A DNA stretch of 64,000 nt, taken from Paracoccus aeridis. Lineage in GTDB: Bacteria; Pseudomonadota; Alphaproteobacteria; Rhodobacterales; Rhodobacteraceae. The stretch spans positions 1-64,000 of the forward strand of contig NZ_SELD02000018.1 of NCBI RefSeq assembly GCF_004923205.2, in the 5' to 3' direction. Below the pieces are notes generated by a model. That model searched no databases and had not been told where the DNA came from. It saw only the letters and a list, made by a program, of their open reading frames with translations. Shown piece by piece: positions 36,514 through 50,264 of this stretch; the stretch's first letter is position 1, and each line of letters opens with the position of its first letter. Position numbers and translations under genes: made by a program.

Positions 36514-38820
36514 TCAGAGCGTGCCCCGCATCATCACCCAGATCAGAAGGCCGACGAGGCCGATCACCATGCCGAAGGCGTAGTGGAAGAGATATCCCGA
36601 CTGCACCCGGCCGGCGAAGCGCGTGACGCGCGGGATCAGCCCCATCGCCACGCCGTTGATCGCGCCGTCGATGGTCCGCCCGTCGCCGCCGTGCCACAGC
36701 GCCCGCCCGATCCAGCGCGCGGGGCGGACGAAGACGAAGTCGTAGAGTTCGTCGAAGTACCACTTGTTGAGAAGGAAGCGGTAGAGCGGCTTCTGCGTCG
36801 CGGCCAGCCGCGCGGGCGCCGACGGATTGCGGACATACATGATCCACGCCAGCGCGAAGCCCGCGAGCATCGCGAAGAAGGGCGAGGCCTTGACCCAGAC
36901 CGGGGAGTGGTGCGCCTCGTCCAGCACGTGGTTGTCGGGGTGCATGTAGATCGCGCCGCCGACCGGGGCCGGAACGTCGGTGCGGACGCCGGTGTCCTCG
37001 CCGTCGACCGGCGTGCCCTCGCCTTCCGCGGCATGGGCCACGGCGGGTTCGGCGGTCTCGGCCGGGGCGGTTGCGTGGTCGGCCGGCTGGGTCGCCCCCG
37101 TCGCGGCGTGGCCGGCCCCGGCGGGCGCGCCCGCCTCGCCGTGGCCCCCGGCCTGCGCGACGTGGAAGAACTCGTTCACGCGGTGGTGGTCGCCGAAGAA
37201 GGGCCCGTACCAGACCATCCCCGCGAAGACGGCGCCGATCGCCAGCACGCCCAGCGGCACCAGCATGACGGCGGGGCTTTCATGGGCGTGTTCGTAGGCG
37301 TGCAGGCCGCCGTGATGGCCGTGGTCGTGGTGCCCGTGGTCGTCGTGGCCGTGGGCATGGCCGTGGCCGTGGCCGTGCTGATGATCGGCGGCGGCGGCAG
37401 AGGTCTGGACCTCTTCCTCGGCCTTGATCTGCGGGTCCCAGACCTGCTGCGGGCGGGGTTCGCCGAAGAAGGTCAGGAACATCAGCCGCCAGCTGTAGAA
37501 GCTGGTGAACATGGCCGAGATGACCAGCAGCCAGAAGGCGTAGGTCGCGCCTGCGCCGAAGGCGCTTTCGATGATCGCGTCCTTGGACAGGAAGCCCGCG
37601 AAGCCGATCGTTGTCAGCGGGATGCCGACGCCGGTGATCGCGAGCGTCCCGATCAGCATCGCCCAGAAGGTCAGCGGGATCTTGCGGCGCAGGCCGCCGT
37701 AGTTCCGCATGTCCTGTTCATGATGCATCGCGTGGATGACCGACCCCGCGCCGAGGAACAGCATCGCCTTGAAGAAGGCGTGGGTCAGCAGGTGGAACAT
37801 CGCGACCGAATAGACGCCGACGCCCGCGGCGACGAACATGTAGCCGAGCTGCGAGCAGGTCGAGTAGGCGATCACGCGCTTGATGTCGTTCTGGACGAGG
37901 CCCACCGTCGCCGCGAAGAACGCGGTCGAGGCGCCGATCAGCACGATGAACGCCTTGGCGTCGGGCGCGAATTCGTAGAGCGGCGACATCCGGCAGACCA
38001 GGAACACGCCCGCCGTCACCATGGTGGCGGCGTGGATCAGCGCCGAAACGGGCGTCGGCCCCTCCATCGCGTCGGGCAGCCAGGTGTGCAGGCCCAGCTG
38101 CGCCGACTTGCCCATCGCGCCGATGAACAGCAGCACCGCCACGACCTCGGCCGCGTTCCAGTCGCGCCACAGGAAGTGCATCTGCGTGTCCGCGATCCGC
38201 CCGACCTGCGCGAAGATCTCGTCGAACTGGATCGTCCCGGTCAGCCAGTAGAGCGCGAAGATCCCCAGCAGGAAGCCGAAGTCGCCGACGCGGTTGACGA
38301 CGAACGCCTTCATCGCCGCGGCGTTGGCGCTGGGTTTCTTGTAGTAGAAGCCGATCAGCAGGTAGGACGCGAGGCCCACGCCTTCCCAGCCGAAGAACAT
38401 CTGCAGCAGGTTGTCGGCCGTCACCAGCATCAGCATGGCGAAGGTGAAGAACGACAGATAGGCGAAGAAGCGGGCGCGGTAGGGCTCGTCCTCGGTCCAG
38501 TTGTCGTCGTGGGCCATGTAGCCCAGCGAATACAGGTGGACGAGCGCCGAGACGGTCGTCACCACGATCAGCATGATCGCGGTCAGGCGGTCGATGCGGA
38601 TGCCCCACTCGCCGTGGAAGCCCTCGGTCACGATCCAGTCCATGACGTGGATGTGGCGCACGGTGCCGTCGAAGCCCAGGAACACGGCCCAGGACATCGC
38701 ACAGGCCGCGAACAGCACCGCCGTGGCGAGATACTGCGCGCCCTTTTCCGAGATCACGCGCCAGCCGAATCCCGCAATGATCGAGGCGACCAGGGGCGCA
38801 AAGAGGATGAACTTTTCCAT
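36514..38820 (-). CDS. nuoL: NADH-quinone oxidoreductase subunit L, with His-rich insertion
   Basis: The distal antiporter-like subunit with its long lateral helix is unusually large at 768 residues (about 610-720 is typical; Paracoccus Nqo12 is near 700). Core motifs are [38 protein letters not shown] and [17 protein letters not shown]. Between about residues 470 and 640 is an insertion. It starts with a stretch of His and Gly ([20 protein letters not shown] at about 480-500) and continues with a Pro/Ala-rich acidic linker before the last conserved block. The insert lies in a loop near the C-terminal lateral helix. Confidence 0.96.
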   Translation of the reverse strand: MEKFILFAPLVASIIAGFGWRVISEKGAQYLATAVLFAACAMSWAVFLGFDGTVRHIHVMDWIVTEGFHGEWGIRIDRLTAIMLIVVTTVSALVHLYSLGYMAHDDNWTEDEPYRARFFAYLSFFTFAMLMLVTADNLLQMFFGWEGVGLASYLLIGFYYKKPSANAAAMKAFVVNRVGDFGFLLGIFALYWLTGTIQFDEIFAQVGRIADTQMHFLWRDWNAAEVVAVLLFIGAMGKSAQLGLHTWLPDAMEGPTPVSALIHAATMVTAGVFLVCRMSPLYEFAPDAKAFIVLIGASTAFFAATVGLVQNDIKRVIAYSTCSQLGYMFVAAGVGVYSVAMFHLLTHAFFKAMLFLGAGSVIHAMHHEQDMRNYGGLRRKIPLTFWAMLIGTLAITGVGIPLTTIGFAGFLSKDAIIESAFGAGATYAFWLLVISAMFTSFYSWRLMFLTFFGEPRPQQVWDPQIKAEEEVQTSAAAADHQHGHGHGHAHGHDDHGHHDHGHHGGLHAYEHAHESPAVMLVPLGVLAIGAVFAGMVWYGPFFGDHHRVNEFFHVAQAGGHGEAGAPAGAGHAATGATQPADHATAPAETAEPAVAHAAEGEGTPVDGEDTGVRTDVPAPVGGAIYMHPDNHVLDEAHHSPVWVKASPFFAMLAGFALAWIMYVRNPSAPARLAATQKPLYRFLLNKWYFDELYDFVFVRPARWIGRALWHGGDGRTIDGAINGVAMGLIPRVTRFAGRVQSGYLFHYAFGMVIGLVGLLIWVMMRGTL

Positions 38821-38830
38821 GCCCGTGCCC

Positions 38831-39274
<444 letters not shown>

Positions 39275-39877
39275 TCACAGCCCCTGCCCCGGCTTCGGGT
39301 TGGTCATCCGCATCGCCTTCGCCGGATCCCGCCACATCTGCTGCAGCACGTCCTGCCGCTTGACGTCGCGGCGGTGGCGCAGGGTCAGCAGGATCGCGCC
39401 GATCATGGCGACCAGCAGGATCAGCCCGGACAACTGGAACGCCAGCAGGTAGCGGTCGTACAGCACCGCCCCGATGGCATGGGTGTTGAGCGTGTTCTCG
39501 ACGATCGGCACGGCGCGGGCAGCGCCGGCATTCGTGGACGATTCCCAGGCGCCGAAGCCCACGATGAGCATCGCCAGCATCACCAGCGCGATCAGCCCGC
39601 CCAGCGGAAGGTACTGGGCCAGCTCGCCCTTGAGCTGGGCGAAGTCCACGTCGAGCATCATCACGACGAACAGGAACAGCACCGCGACCGCGCCCACGTA
39701 GACGATCACCAGCAGAAGCGCGACGAACTCCGCCCCCAGCAGGATGAACAGTCCCGCCGAGGCGAGGAACGTCAGGATCAGCCACAGGACCGAATGGACC
39801 GGGTTGCGCGAGATCACGACCATGAACCCGCCGACCACCACGGACAGCGCGAACAGGTAGAAGGCGAAGGTCATCAT
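39275..39877 (-). CDS. nuoJ: NADH-quinone oxidoreductase subunit J
   Basis: A 200-residue membrane subunit. The helix with the conserved pi-bulge region, [21 protein letters not shown], is clear. The start at 39877 (ATGATG) overlaps the stop of the preceding carboxymuconolactone decarboxylase-like gene by 4 bases; AGAGGA precedes it. The first or second ATG could be used. Confidence 0.96.
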   Translation of the reverse strand: MMTFAFYLFALSVVVGGFMVVISRNPVHSVLWLILTFLASAGLFILLGAEFVALLLVIVYVGAVAVLFLFVVMMLDVDFAQLKGELAQYLPLGGLIALVMLAMLIVGFGAWESSTNAGAARAVPIVENTLNTHAIGAVLYDRYLLAFQLSGLILLVAMIGAILLTLRHRRDVKRQDVLQQMWRDPAKAMRMTNPKPGQGL

Positions 39878-40302
39878 TTCCGGTCGTCCTCTTCGGCAAA
39901 GACTGACTGGGCCACGTCCAGCGCCTTCTGCATGGCGGGCATCCCGCCGAACATGCTCATCTGCCAGATCGTCTCGGCGATCTCGCGCGGGGTGGCGCCG
40001 GCCTCGCGCGCGTGGCGCACGGCAAGGCGCAGCTGCGGCTCGGCCACGGCGCCCTGCACCGTCAGCGCGCCGATCGTCAGCAGCAGCCGGGTCTTGGCGT
40101 CCAGCCCCTCGCGGTTGAAGGTGCGGCCGAACCACATCTCCATCATGTCGGCGGACATCGTGGGGAACATCTTCTCGATCGCGCGGGTGTCGAGGTTTTC
40201 CAGCCCCGGATTGAACGCGCGCGCCATTTCCTGCCCCGAGGCGAGCATCTGCGAGAACATCTTGGTGAAGGCGTCGCTCATCGGGCGGGGATCTTCCGGC
40301 AT
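39874..40302 (-). CDS. Carboxymuconolactone decarboxylase-family protein in the nuo operon
   Basis: A 142-residue all-helical protein: [24 protein letters not shown] and [32 protein letters not shown] match the carboxymuconolactone decarboxylase/AhpD superfamily core. It lacks the CxxC pair of peroxidase-type AhpD, so it is more like the non-redox decarboxylase branch. It lies between nuoI and nuoJ and overlaps nuoJ. Its presence here has no metabolic explanation; an assembly or stability role is possible (inference). A second ATG (MSDAFTKM) lies 7 codons later. Confidence 0.85.
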   Translation of the reverse strand: MPEDPRPMSDAFTKMFSQMLASGQEMARAFNPGLENLDTRAIEKMFPTMSADMMEMWFGRTFNREGLDAKTRLLLTIGALTVQGAVAEPQLRLAVRHAREAGATPREIAETIWQMSMFGGMPAMQKALDVAQSVFAEEDDRK

Positions 40303-40332
40303 CGTCGTTCAGGCGGGGTCCGTTAGGCAGGC

Positions 40333-41023
<691 letters not shown>

Positions 41024-41026
41024 GGC

Positions 41027-42091
41027 TTATCCTCCGACTACGGTTGCGCCGATCTGCGTCAGGTGGTCCCAGCGCGCCCACGCGCCGCCGAGAACCTGGT
41101 AGCGCGCGAGAAACGCGACCAGCACCACCCAGGCGAGCGACAGCGGCAGGAACACCTTCCAGCCGATCCGCATCAGCTGGTCGTAGCGATAGCGCGGCAC
41201 GATCGCCTTCACCATCGCGAACATGAAGAACCAGAACGCCATCTTCAGGAACATCCACAGCGCGCCGTCGGGCAGGCCGGGGATGGGCGACAGCCAGCCG
41301 CCGAAGAACAGCAGCGAGATCAGCGCGCACATCAGCCAGATGGCGATGTATTCGCCGCCCATGAACAGCAGGTAGGGCGTGGACGAATATTCGGTCATGT
41401 GCCCCGCGACCAGTTCCGATTCAGCCTCGGCCAGGTCGAAGGGGGCGCGGTTCGTCTCGGCCAGGCAGCTGATGAAGAACAGCACCAGCATCGGCAGATG
41501 CGCGAACCAGTACCAGTTGAACAGCCCGTAGGCGCCGCGCTGGCTTTCGACGATCCCCGACAGGTTCATCGTCCCGGCCGAGATGATGACGCCCACGATG
41601 ATGAGGCCCAGCGACACCTCGTACGAGATCATCTGCGCCGCCGACCGCAGCGAGGCGAGGAACGGGTATTTCGAGTTCGAGGCCCAGCCGCCCATGATGA
41701 CGCCGTACACCTCGAGGCTGCTGACGGCGAAAATGAACAGCACGCCCACGTTGATGTTGGCCATCACCCACCCGTCCGAGAACGGGATCACGACGAACGC
41801 GAACAGCGCAAGCATCATGGACAGGAACGGGGCCAGGAAGAACACGAACTTGTCCGCGCCCGCCGGGACGACGATTTCCTTGAGCACGTATTTCAGCGCG
41901 TCTGCCACGGTCTGCAGCAGGCCCCACGGACCCACGACGTTCGGCCCGCGCCGCATCTGCACGGCGGCCCAGATCTTGCGGTCGCCATAGACCAGGAACA
42001 GCAGCGAGATCATCACGAAGGCGATGATCGCAAGGCCCTGCGCCAGAAGGATCAGGGTCGCCCCGAGAGGGGATGCCAGGAACTCAGCCAT
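41027..42091 (-). CDS. nuoH: NADH-quinone oxidoreductase subunit H
   Basis: A 354-residue membrane subunit joining the quinone site to the membrane arm. Signatures are [41 protein letters not shown] and [20 protein letters not shown]. The gene follows a lipoprotein gene by 18 bases. Confidence 0.97.
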   Translation of the reverse strand: MAEFLASPLGATLILLAQGLAIIAFVMISLLFLVYGDRKIWAAVQMRRGPNVVGPWGLLQTVADALKYVLKEIVVPAGADKFVFFLAPFLSMMLALFAFVVIPFSDGWVMANINVGVLFIFAVSSLEVYGVIMGGWASNSKYPFLASLRSAAQMISYEVSLGLIIVGVIISAGTMNLSGIVESQRGAYGLFNWYWFAHLPMLVLFFISCLAETNRAPFDLAEAESELVAGHMTEYSSTPYLLFMGGEYIAIWLMCALISLLFFGGWLSPIPGLPDGALWMFLKMAFWFFMFAMVKAIVPRYRYDQLMRIGWKVFLPLSLAWVVLVAFLARYQVLGGAWARWDHLTQIGATVVGG

Positions 42092-42109
42092 TCACGTCCA
42101 TACCTTCGT

Positions 42110-42922
42110 TCACGCGGCGGGGATGCCGCGATCCTTGCACTCGCGCAAGGTTGCGTTGGTTTCCATGACCCGCAGGCCCATCGGCTTCTTGCTCGAGGTC
42201 GTGAAGACGGACCCGATCAGCAGCTTGCCGTTGCGCTCGTCCTGCAGGGTGCGGATGTGGCGCGCGAAGTCGCTTCCCTCGTCCTGCGCCCAGCCCGCCA
42301 GCGCGCAGGTGGCATAGGCCATTGCCACGTCGGCGTCCACCCCCGGCCGCAGGTTCGCCGTGACCTCGACCAGCGAGCCGCGCTTGTCGCTGCCGAGCGT
42401 CTGGACCTTGACGGCGATGAAGTCCTTGGGGTCGGCCTTGAAACCGTCGGGCAGCCTGGGCAGCGCAGGCTGGGTCCGGGCAGCGAAGTCCTTCAGCGCC
42501 TTTTCCTGCGCGGTGGGACCGCGCGGGGCGCTGCGGGCGCCGCGGGCGCCGCCGCCGTCGCGCCGGCCGTTCGGGAACCCGGCGACGACCGGGGCCGCCG
42601 ACAGGTCGATGCCGAGGTTCACGGACAGCGCCTCGAGCTCTTCCTCGGACACGTCGAAGGCGTCGCGGCCGCTCGCGCTGTCCAGCGCGACCTCGCTCAC
42701 GGTCCCGTCGGGTTCCAGGATCAGGATGTCGCCCGACTTGGTGGACACGCGGCCGCGCGACATCTGCATGCCGCCCTTGCCGTTCTTGACCACGGCCACG
42801 CCCAGCTCGCCGGGCTTGGCCGAGGGCCGTGGATCGTTCGTCGTGCCGCAGCCGGCCAGCATCGCGGCGACCGCCGCGCAAGCCAGGAAAGCTGCGGCCG
42901 GGCGTGCTGCGTGCCGGGCCAT
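42110..42922 (-). CDS. Predicted lipoprotein in the nuo operon
   Basis: This 270-residue protein has a lipobox LAGC at residues 22-25 after a short signal, so it should be lipidated and anchored in the envelope. The mature part contains an Arg/Gly/Ala-rich patch near residue 135 and a C-terminal domain (AVKVQTLGSDKRGSLVEVTA, then CALAGWAQDEGSDFARHI). No family was recognised. It lies 4 bases after nuoG and 18 before nuoH. A periplasm-side lipoprotein is unexpected inside a complex I operon. Confidence 0.75.
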   Translation of the reverse strand: MARHAARPAAAFLACAAVAAMLAGCGTTNDPRPSAKPGELGVAVVKNGKGGMQMSRGRVSTKSGDILILEPDGTVSEVALDSASGRDAFDVSEEELEALSVNLGIDLSAAPVVAGFPNGRRDGGGARGARSAPRGPTAQEKALKDFAARTQPALPRLPDGFKADPKDFIAVKVQTLGSDKRGSLVEVTANLRPGVDADVAMAYATCALAGWAQDEGSDFARHIRTLQDERNGKLLIGSVFTTSSKKPMGLRVMETNATLRECKDRGIPAA

Positions 42923-42926
42923 CGTG

Positions 42927-44960
42927 TTACTCCGCCGCCATTGCCGGCGCCGAGCGCTCGGCCGCCATGGCCGACAGCTGGCCCATCAGGGCCGAGCTGC
43001 GCGCGATCGGGTTCGACAGGTAAAAGTCGTTCAGTGCCGGGCGGAAGTCGGCGCCGCCGAGCGGGCCGGCCTCGACCGGGGTCAGGGCGTTCTCCGGCAC
43101 CTCGTCGATGCGGGCGAGGTGCGGCACGGCATCGACCAGCGCGCGGCGCAGCTCGGTAAGGCTCTGCCACGGCTGGGCCTCGCCCAGAAGCGGCGACAGC
43201 GCGCGGATGATCGCCCAGTTCTCCTTGGCCTCGCCCGGCGCGAAGTTCGCGCGCAGCGCCAGCTGCGGCCGTCCTTCGGTGTTGACGAAGAGACCGTTTT
43301 CCTCGGTATAGCAGGCGCCCGGCAGGATCACGTCGGCGCGGTGCGCGCCCCGGTCGCCGTGGCTGCCCTGGTAGATGACGAAGGGGCCGCCCGCATCCCA
43401 GGGGGTGATGTCCACCTCGTCCGCGCCCAGGCTGTAGATCACCTCCGCGCCTTCGATCGCGGCGGCAAGCCCGCCCTCGGTCACGGCACCCACGTCCATC
43501 GCGCCCACCCGGCTCGCCGCCGTGTGCAGGATCAGGAGACCCGAGTTAGAGTTCTGCGCAAGCTTCATCGCGTGGCCCAGCACCGCCTCGCCGTCGGCCT
43601 CGCGCAGCGCGCCCTGCCCCACGATCACCATCGTCGGCTTCTCGCGCGTCTCGTCCGAGATCGTCCGCCCCGACAGGCCTTCCAGCGCCGCCCGGTCGGT
43701 GCCGACATGGGCGTAGTCGTAGGTCAGATCGGCGGCCTCGCCCACCAGCCCGACCTTCGCGCCGTGGAGCCAGGCCTTGCGGATGCGGGCGTTCAGGACC
43801 GGCGCCTCGACCCGCGGGTTGGTGCCGACAAGCTGGATCATCTGCGCGCCGTCGATGTCCGCGATCGACGCGGTGCCGACATAGGCCGAGCGGTTGCCGG
43901 TGGGCAGCTTCGCCCCGTCGGTGCGGCATTCGACCGTGCCGCCGATCGCTTCGACCAGGTTCTTCAGCGCGAACACCGCCTCGACCGGGGCCAGGTCGCC
44001 CACAAGCCCCGCGACCTTGCGGCCCTTCATGGCGTTCGCCGCGGCCTCCAGCGCCTCGGGCCAGGTGGCCGGGCGCAGGCGGCCGTTCTCACGGACGTAG
44101 GGCCGGTCGAGCCGCTGGCGGCGCAGCCCGTCCCAGACGAAGCGGGTCTTGTCGCTGATCCATTCCTCGTTCACGCCGTCATGGTTGCGGGGCAGGATCC
44201 GCATGACCTCGCGCCCCTTGGTGTCCACGCGGATGTTCGAGCCGAGCGCGTCCATCACGTCGATCGTCTCGGTCTTGCGCAGTTCCCAGGGGCGGGCCGT
44301 GAAGGCATAGGGCTTGCTGACCAGCGCCCCCACCGGGCACAGGTCGATGATGTTGCCCTGCAGGTTCGATTCCAGCGTGTTGTTGAGATAGCTCGTGATT
44401 TCGCTGTCCTCGCCGCGCCCGGTCTGGCCCATTTGGGTGATGCCGGCGACCTCGCTCGTGAAGCGCACGCAGCGGGTGCAGCTGATGCAGCGGGTCATGT
44501 GCGTCTCGACCAGCGGGCCGAGGTTCAGCTCCTCGCTGGCGCGCTTGGGCTCGCGGTAGCGGCTGAAGTCCACGCCGTAGGCCATGGCCTGGTCCTGCAG
44601 GTCGCATTCGCCGCCCTGGTCGCAGATCGGGCAGTCCAGCGGGTGGTTGATGAGCAGGAACTCCATCACCCCCTCGCGCGCCTTCTTGACCATGGGCGAG
44701 TTGGTGCGGACCTCGGACGGGGCGCCGTCCGGGCCCGGGCGCAGGTCCTTGACCTGCATCGCGCACGAGGCGGCGGGCTTGGGCGGGCCGCCCACGATCT
44801 CCACCAGGCACATGCGGCAGTTGCCGGCGATCGACAGCCGCTCGTGATAGCAGAAGCGCGGCACCTCGATCCCGGCCTGTTCGCAGGCCTGGATCAGGGT
44901 CAGGTTGGGATCGACGTCGATCAGCTGGTCGTCGATCTTGATGGTGCGAAGATTGCTCAT
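42927..44960 (-). CDS. nuoG: NADH-quinone oxidoreductase subunit G
   Basis: The 677-residue largest peripheral subunit. The N-terminal 2Fe-2S ferredoxin motif is [15 protein letters not shown] with a further cysteine, the HxxxCxxC cluster N5 region is [17 protein letters not shown], and [10 protein letters not shown] begins the third cluster. The C-terminal molybdopterin-oxidoreductase-like domain carries no cofactor motif. The start MSNLRTIKI follows a 77-residue gene by 28 bases. Confidence 0.97.
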   Translation of the reverse strand: MSNLRTIKIDDQLIDVDPNLTLIQACEQAGIEVPRFCYHERLSIAGNCRMCLVEIVGGPPKPAASCAMQVKDLRPGPDGAPSEVRTNSPMVKKAREGVMEFLLINHPLDCPICDQGGECDLQDQAMAYGVDFSRYREPKRASEELNLGPLVETHMTRCISCTRCVRFTSEVAGITQMGQTGRGEDSEITSYLNNTLESNLQGNIIDLCPVGALVSKPYAFTARPWELRKTETIDVMDALGSNIRVDTKGREVMRILPRNHDGVNEEWISDKTRFVWDGLRRQRLDRPYVRENGRLRPATWPEALEAAANAMKGRKVAGLVGDLAPVEAVFALKNLVEAIGGTVECRTDGAKLPTGNRSAYVGTASIADIDGAQMIQLVGTNPRVEAPVLNARIRKAWLHGAKVGLVGEAADLTYDYAHVGTDRAALEGLSGRTISDETREKPTMVIVGQGALREADGEAVLGHAMKLAQNSNSGLLILHTAASRVGAMDVGAVTEGGLAAAIEGAEVIYSLGADEVDITPWDAGGPFVIYQGSHGDRGAHRADVILPGACYTEENGLFVNTEGRPQLALRANFAPGEAKENWAIIRALSPLLGEAQPWQSLTELRRALVDAVPHLARIDEVPENALTPVEAGPLGGADFRPALNDFYLSNPIARSSALMGQLSAMAAERSAPAMAAE

Positions 44961-44988
44961 CCTGCCGTGCCTTGCGCTCTGCCTCGGG

Positions 44989-45222
44989 TCACGGGGACCC
45001 GGGCCTGCCGTCCTTATACCCGGTCGACGCGCCCGTTTCGACGGGGATCGCGAATGCCGACTCGGGCTGTTGCATTGTGGTCCGTGTCGCGGTCTGCGCC
45101 ACCGCCGCGGGCGGCGCAAGGGCCGTGGCTGCGGCCTTCGCGAGCACGGCGTCCGCCAGCAGCATCGTCGCCGCGGCGGCGGCCGTGATGGCGATCCCCA
45201 CCCAGCGCACCACCCGCTTCAT
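44989..45222 (-). CDS. Small exported or membrane protein upstream of nuoG
   Basis: A 77-residue protein with a basic start (MKRVVRWVG) and a hydrophobic stretch, [18 protein letters not shown], either a signal peptide or a membrane helix. The remainder is polar. It overlaps the DUF5333 stop by 4 bases (ATGA) and precedes nuoG. Not recognised; its coding status rests on the coupling and the embedding in the operon. Confidence 0.55.
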   Translation of the reverse strand: MKRVVRWVGIAITAAAAATMLLADAVLAKAAATALAPPAAVAQTATRTTMQQPESAFAIPVETGASTGYKDGRPGSP

Positions 45223-45653
45223 TTCGCCACCAGAAGCGAGCCGGTAACGCTGTTCGCCGCGATCTCGGCCCGGCCGAGCGTGCAGTAGCTGCCCGCATCG
45301 CCCTTCTGCACGCCCTTCGAGGCCATGTAGTCCTCGGCCACGGCGTAGATGCGCTGCCGGTCGGGCTTGCTGTCGAGGAAGCTGTCGATCTGCTGCTTGC
45401 TGTAGCCCTTGTCGAGCGCATACCGCTCGAGCGCGCGGGCCTGCTGGAACGCGAAGATGATCCGCCCCTCGATGCTGGGGCAGTTGCGCCGGATCTGGTC
45501 GGCGATCCGCGCGGCGATCAGGCGGTCGTTGATGTAGCGCTCGCTGGATAGCGGCTCGAGCGCGAAGGCGGTGGCGGCGAGCGCCCCCACGGTCATCACG
45601 GCGGCCGCCACGGCGGTCCTCAGGGCGGCAAGGGTCTTTCGTGTGGTGGTCAT
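45219..45653 (-). CDS. DUF5333 family protein
   Basis: A 144-residue exported protein. After a signal peptide ([16 protein letters not shown]), the mature domain reads [31 protein letters not shown] and [24 protein letters not shown], and ends with a cysteine-containing [11 protein letters not shown]. This is the DUF5333 pattern of Rhodobacterales nuo operons. The paired cysteines (about residues 59 and 128) could form a periplasmic disulfide. Function unknown. An inverted repeat lies just upstream. Confidence 0.8.
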   Translation of the reverse strand: MTTTRKTLAALRTAVAAAVMTVGALAATAFALEPLSSERYINDRLIAARIADQIRRNCPSIEGRIIFAFQQARALERYALDKGYSKQQIDSFLDSKPDRQRIYAVAEDYMASKGVQKGDAGSYCTLGRAEIAANSVTGSLLVAK

Positions 45654-45664
45654 GGCGTGTCCTC

Positions 45665-45682
45665 GTTGCAGATGCCTGCAAC
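45665..45682. promoter_or_regulatory. Inverted repeat GTTGCAG-ATGC-CTGCAAC inside the nuo operon
   Basis: A perfect 7-bp inverted repeat with a 4-base spacer lies 12 bases before the DUF5333 start in the 137-bp nuoF-DUF5333 gap. It can be an operator, or an RNA hairpin next to the ribosome site. Confidence 0.4.
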
Positions 45683-45790
45683 ATAGGGATTCTCGCGCCG
45701 GCCTGCCGCACACGAGACGGTCAGGCCCGCGTGAGCCGCGAGACCTCCGCCGGTCTGCTCGTCGAGGGGGAGGATCCGGCCCGTCATCGA

Positions 45791-47332
<1,542 letters not shown>

Positions 47333-47336
<4 letters not shown>

Positions 47337-48109
47337 ACGGCGTTCCCTCCGGAGGAGCCGCCGTCGATGTTGCCGCCGCCACTTCCACTTCCGCCGCCCT
47401 CGCCGCCGGTCACGCGGATCTTGCCGCCGCGCAGGCGCGCGGAGTGCCCTGCGTCATCGTCCCGCTGTGCCGCCAGCCGCTCGGACGGGCCGTTGGGCGG
47501 CAGCTCGTCCTGCGCACCGCCGGGTTCGGCGACCGGGACGGCCTCGCCCGGCATGTCGTGATGCTCAGACTGTGACGGCACGGCCATGACCGAGCGCGTA
47601 TCCTCGAGCGGGCTGTCCTGCGCCAGCGGCGCGGGCTCTGCAAGGGGTGCCGCGCCGGCCGACTGCTGCGCGAGGTCGGCCGCGGGCACGTTGCCGAATG
47701 TCGGCGCCTGGCCGTTGCGTGCCGACGCCAGCACCGCGCCCTCGGACATGGTGCGCGCGGCGCCCGCGATGATGCCCGAGGGCGGCGCGAGCCTGCCCAG
47801 CGGCGCGACTGTCCGTTCCTCGGACCCCGACCCGGTGATGACGGTGCCTTCGGGTCCGGGATCGGCATGGCGGTCCATGCCGATGTCGCGCCCCTCGATC
47901 GCCTCGTTGCGGTCGCGGTCGCCCGCGCTGTCTTCGGAATGGCCGCTGCACAGCAGCCACTGCAGCAACCCGCCGGCAAAGAGCGCCGCGACCACGCCGA
48001 CGACCACGGCGGCCGCCGCGCCCATGCCGGGAAGGCCGAACAGCAGCACGATCAGCCCGATGACCGCCCCGGCCATCCAGCAGTTCCGCTTGCAGACGCT
48101 TGGTTGCAT
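47333..48109 (-). CDS. Uncharacterised membrane protein between nuoE and DUF5337
   Basis: A 258-residue protein with two N-terminal membrane helices (about residues 13-33 and 35-52) and cysteines at positions 6 and 10, plus one at 54. A long soluble part (Asp/Glu/Arg, then Ala/Pro) and a Gly/Ser-rich C terminus follow. It lies 6 bases after nuoE and overlaps the DUF5337 TTG start. Not recognised. Like the NuoE tail, its soluble part looks disordered. Confidence 0.65.
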
Positions 48110-48115
48110 GGATCC

Positions 48116-48988
48116 TTACTCCGTGTCCTTGGCGTCGGCGGGCTGCCCCGCCGGCTCGCGCTTGGAAATCGGCCGTGCCGCCGACGTGCCGGGCGCTTCC
48201 TGCTCGGTCACGCCGGTCTCGTCGGCCGGCCGGCCGGCGGACGGCCGCGGGTCGGTCTCGCCATGGCCTTCGGCTTCCGCCGGGCGGCGCTGCCAGGGGC
48301 TGAGGATCGGCACCTCGGTCCCGTCGATCCGCTTGACCGTGTCGCGCAGCTTCAGCGCCAGCGCGACCGAGGCGTTGTCGCTCTCGCCGCCCTTCGCCGC
48401 CGCAAGCGCGACCGGGCCGCCCAGCGGCTCGGACGAGAAGCGGCCGTTCTGGGGGCCCGGCACCGGCAGCTGCCCCGCGGCGAGTGCGTCGAGCAGCGCC
48501 GACAGCTTCGCGGCGGTCAGGTCCTCGTAGTAGTCCTTGCCGATCTGGGCCATCGGCGCGTTGGAACAGGCGCCCAGGCACTCGACCTCTTCCCACGAGA
48601 AGTTGCCGTCCGCCGACACGGTGTGCGGGGTCGGCGCGATCCGCTGGCGGCAGACCTCGATCAGCTCGCCCGCGCCGCAGATCATGCAGGTCGTAGTGCC
48701 GCAGATCTGGATGTTGGCAATCCGGCCAACGGGTTGCAGCTGGAACATGAAGTAGAAGGTGGCGACTTCCAGCACCCGGATATAGGCCATGCCGAGCATG
48801 TCGGCGACGTACTCGATCGCCGGGCGCGACAGCCAGCCTTCCTGTTCCTGCGCGCGCCACAGGAGCGGGATCACCGCCGACTGCTGGCGCCCCTCGGGGA
48901 ACTTCGTCATCTGCGCGCGCGCCCATGCGAGGTTCTGCGGCAGGAACTCGAACGACTCGGGCTGGACGGGGGACAGGCGGCGCAGCAT
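48116..48988 (-). CDS. nuoE: NADH-quinone oxidoreductase subunit E with long C-terminal extension
   Basis: The 290-residue subunit carries the N1a 2Fe-2S cluster: CGTTTCMIC in the first half and CLGAC later. The catalytic-type core ends around residue 165, near [11 protein letters not shown]; Paracoccus Nqo2 is 239 residues and many NuoE are about 165. The last roughly 120 residues are Pro/Gly/Glu-rich with the patch [20 protein letters not shown], and look disordered. The gene is followed by the 258-residue membrane protein after 6 bases. Confidence 0.96.
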   Translation of the reverse strand: MLRRLSPVQPESFEFLPQNLAWARAQMTKFPEGRQQSAVIPLLWRAQEQEGWLSRPAIEYVADMLGMAYIRVLEVATFYFMFQLQPVGRIANIQICGTTTCMICGAGELIEVCRQRIAPTPHTVSADGNFSWEEVECLGACSNAPMAQIGKDYYEDLTAAKLSALLDALAAGQLPVPGPQNGRFSSEPLGGPVALAAAKGGESDNASVALALKLRDTVKRIDGTEVPILSPWQRRPAEAEGHGETDPRPSAGRPADETGVTEQEAPGTSAARPISKREPAGQPADAKDTE

Positions 48989-49025
48989 CAGGCGGGCACT
49001 CCGGAAACGTATGTCGTGGCAGCGT

Positions 49026-50264
49026 TCACCGGTCCACCTCGCCGAACACGATGTCCGTGGTCGCGATCAGCGCGGTCACGTCGGCAAGAAGGTGGCCGCG
49101 CGCCATCCAGTCCATCGCCTGCAGGTGCAGGAAGCCCGGCGCGCGCAGCTTGGCCCGGTACGGCTTGTTGGTGCCGTCGCTGACCATGTAGACGCCGAAC
49201 TCGCCCTTGGGCGCCTCGACCGCGGCATAGACCTCGCCCGCCGGGACCTTGAAGCCTTCGGTGTAGAGCTTGAAGTGGTGGATCAGGCTTTCCATGTCGC
49301 GCTTCATGTCGGCGCGCCTAGGCGGCGTCAGCTTGCCGCGCGCCAGCACCTCGCCCGCGGGCTCGGCCTTCAGCCTGGCGACGCAGTCGCGGATGATGCG
49401 GGTGGACTGCCGCATCTCCTCCATCCGGCACAGGTAGCGGTCGTAGCAGTCGCCATTGGTGCCGACGGGAACGTCGAACTCGAACTCGTCATAGCATTCG
49501 TAGGGCTGCGAGCGGCGCAGGTCCCAGGCGAGGCCCGAGCCGCGCGCCATCACGCCGGAAAAGCCCCGCTCCAGCACGTCCTGTTCCTTGACGATGCCGA
49601 TGTCCACCGTCCGCTGCTTGAAGATGCGGTTCTCGGTGATCAGCGTGTCGAGATCGCGGATCGTCCTGGGAAACTGGATCGCCCAGTCGTCGATGTCGTC
49701 CAGAAGCTTCGGCGGAAGGTCCTGGTGGACGCCGCCGGGGCGGAAATACGCCGCGTGCAGGCGGGCGCCCGACGCGCGCTCGTAGAACACCATCAGCTGC
49801 TCGCGCTGCTCGAAGCCCCAGAGCGGCGGCGTCAGCGCGCCCACGTCCAGCGCGCCCGTGGTCAGCGTCAGCAGGTGGTTCAGGACCCGGCCTATCTCGG
49901 AATACAGCACCCGGATCAGGCTGGCGCGGCGCGGGATCTGCACCCCGGCCAGCTTCTCGATCGCGAGACACCAGGCGTGTTCCTGGTTCATCGGCGACAC
50001 GTAGTCGAGCCGGTCGAGATACGGCAGGTTCTGCAGGTAGGTCCGGCTCTCCATCAGCTTCTCGGTGCCGCGGTGCAGCAGGCCGATATGCGGATCGCAG
50101 CGTTCGACGATCTCGCCGTCGAGCTCGATCACCATCCGCAGCACGCCGTGCGCGGCCGGGTGCTGGGGGCCGAAGTTGATGTTGAAGTTGCGGATGCGCT
50201 GCTCGCCGGTCAGCGTGTCGACGCTGCCGTCGTCATAGACGTTCGTGCGGATGTCGCCGTCCAT
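49026..50264 (-). CDS. nuoD: NADH-quinone oxidoreductase subunit D
   Basis: The 412-residue 49-kDa-type subunit forms the quinone pocket with NuoB. Conserved parts are [13 protein letters not shown] with His39, [12 protein letters not shown] with Arg65, YLDRLDY with Tyr88, and the C-terminal DIVFGEVDR. His39 and Tyr88 correspond to the quinone-binding pair. Arg65 aligns with the arginine dimethylated by NDUFAF7 in mammalian NDUFS2. The start overlaps the nuoC stop by 1 base (TGATG). Confidence 0.97.
   Translation of the reverse strand: MDGDIRTNVYDDGSVDTLTGEQRIRNFNINFGPQHPAAHGVLRMVIELDGEIVERCDPHIGLLHRGTEKLMESRTYLQNLPYLDRLDYVSPMNQEHAWCLAIEKLAGVQIPRRASLIRVLYSEIGRVLNHLLTLTTGALDVGALTPPLWGFEQREQLMVFYERASGARLHAAYFRPGGVHQDLPPKLLDDIDDWAIQFPRTIRDLDTLITENRIFKQRTVDIGIVKEQDVLERGFSGVMARGSGLAWDLRRSQPYECYDEFEFDVPVGTNGDCYDRYLCRMEEMRQSTRIIRDCVARLKAEPAGEVLARGKLTPPRRADMKRDMESLIHHFKLYTEGFKVPAGEVYAAVEAPKGEFGVYMVSDGTNKPYRAKLRAPGFLHLQAMDWMARGHLLADVTALIATTDIVFGEVDR

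Noticed and set aside
32778..36626. Very long plus-strand open frame of about 1,280 codons, rich in His, Arg and Asp, opposite nuoN and nuoM
   Set aside because: It lies antisense to genes with clear complex I motifs. In DNA with extreme third-position GC, stop codons are rare in the opposite strand, so long shadows are expected.
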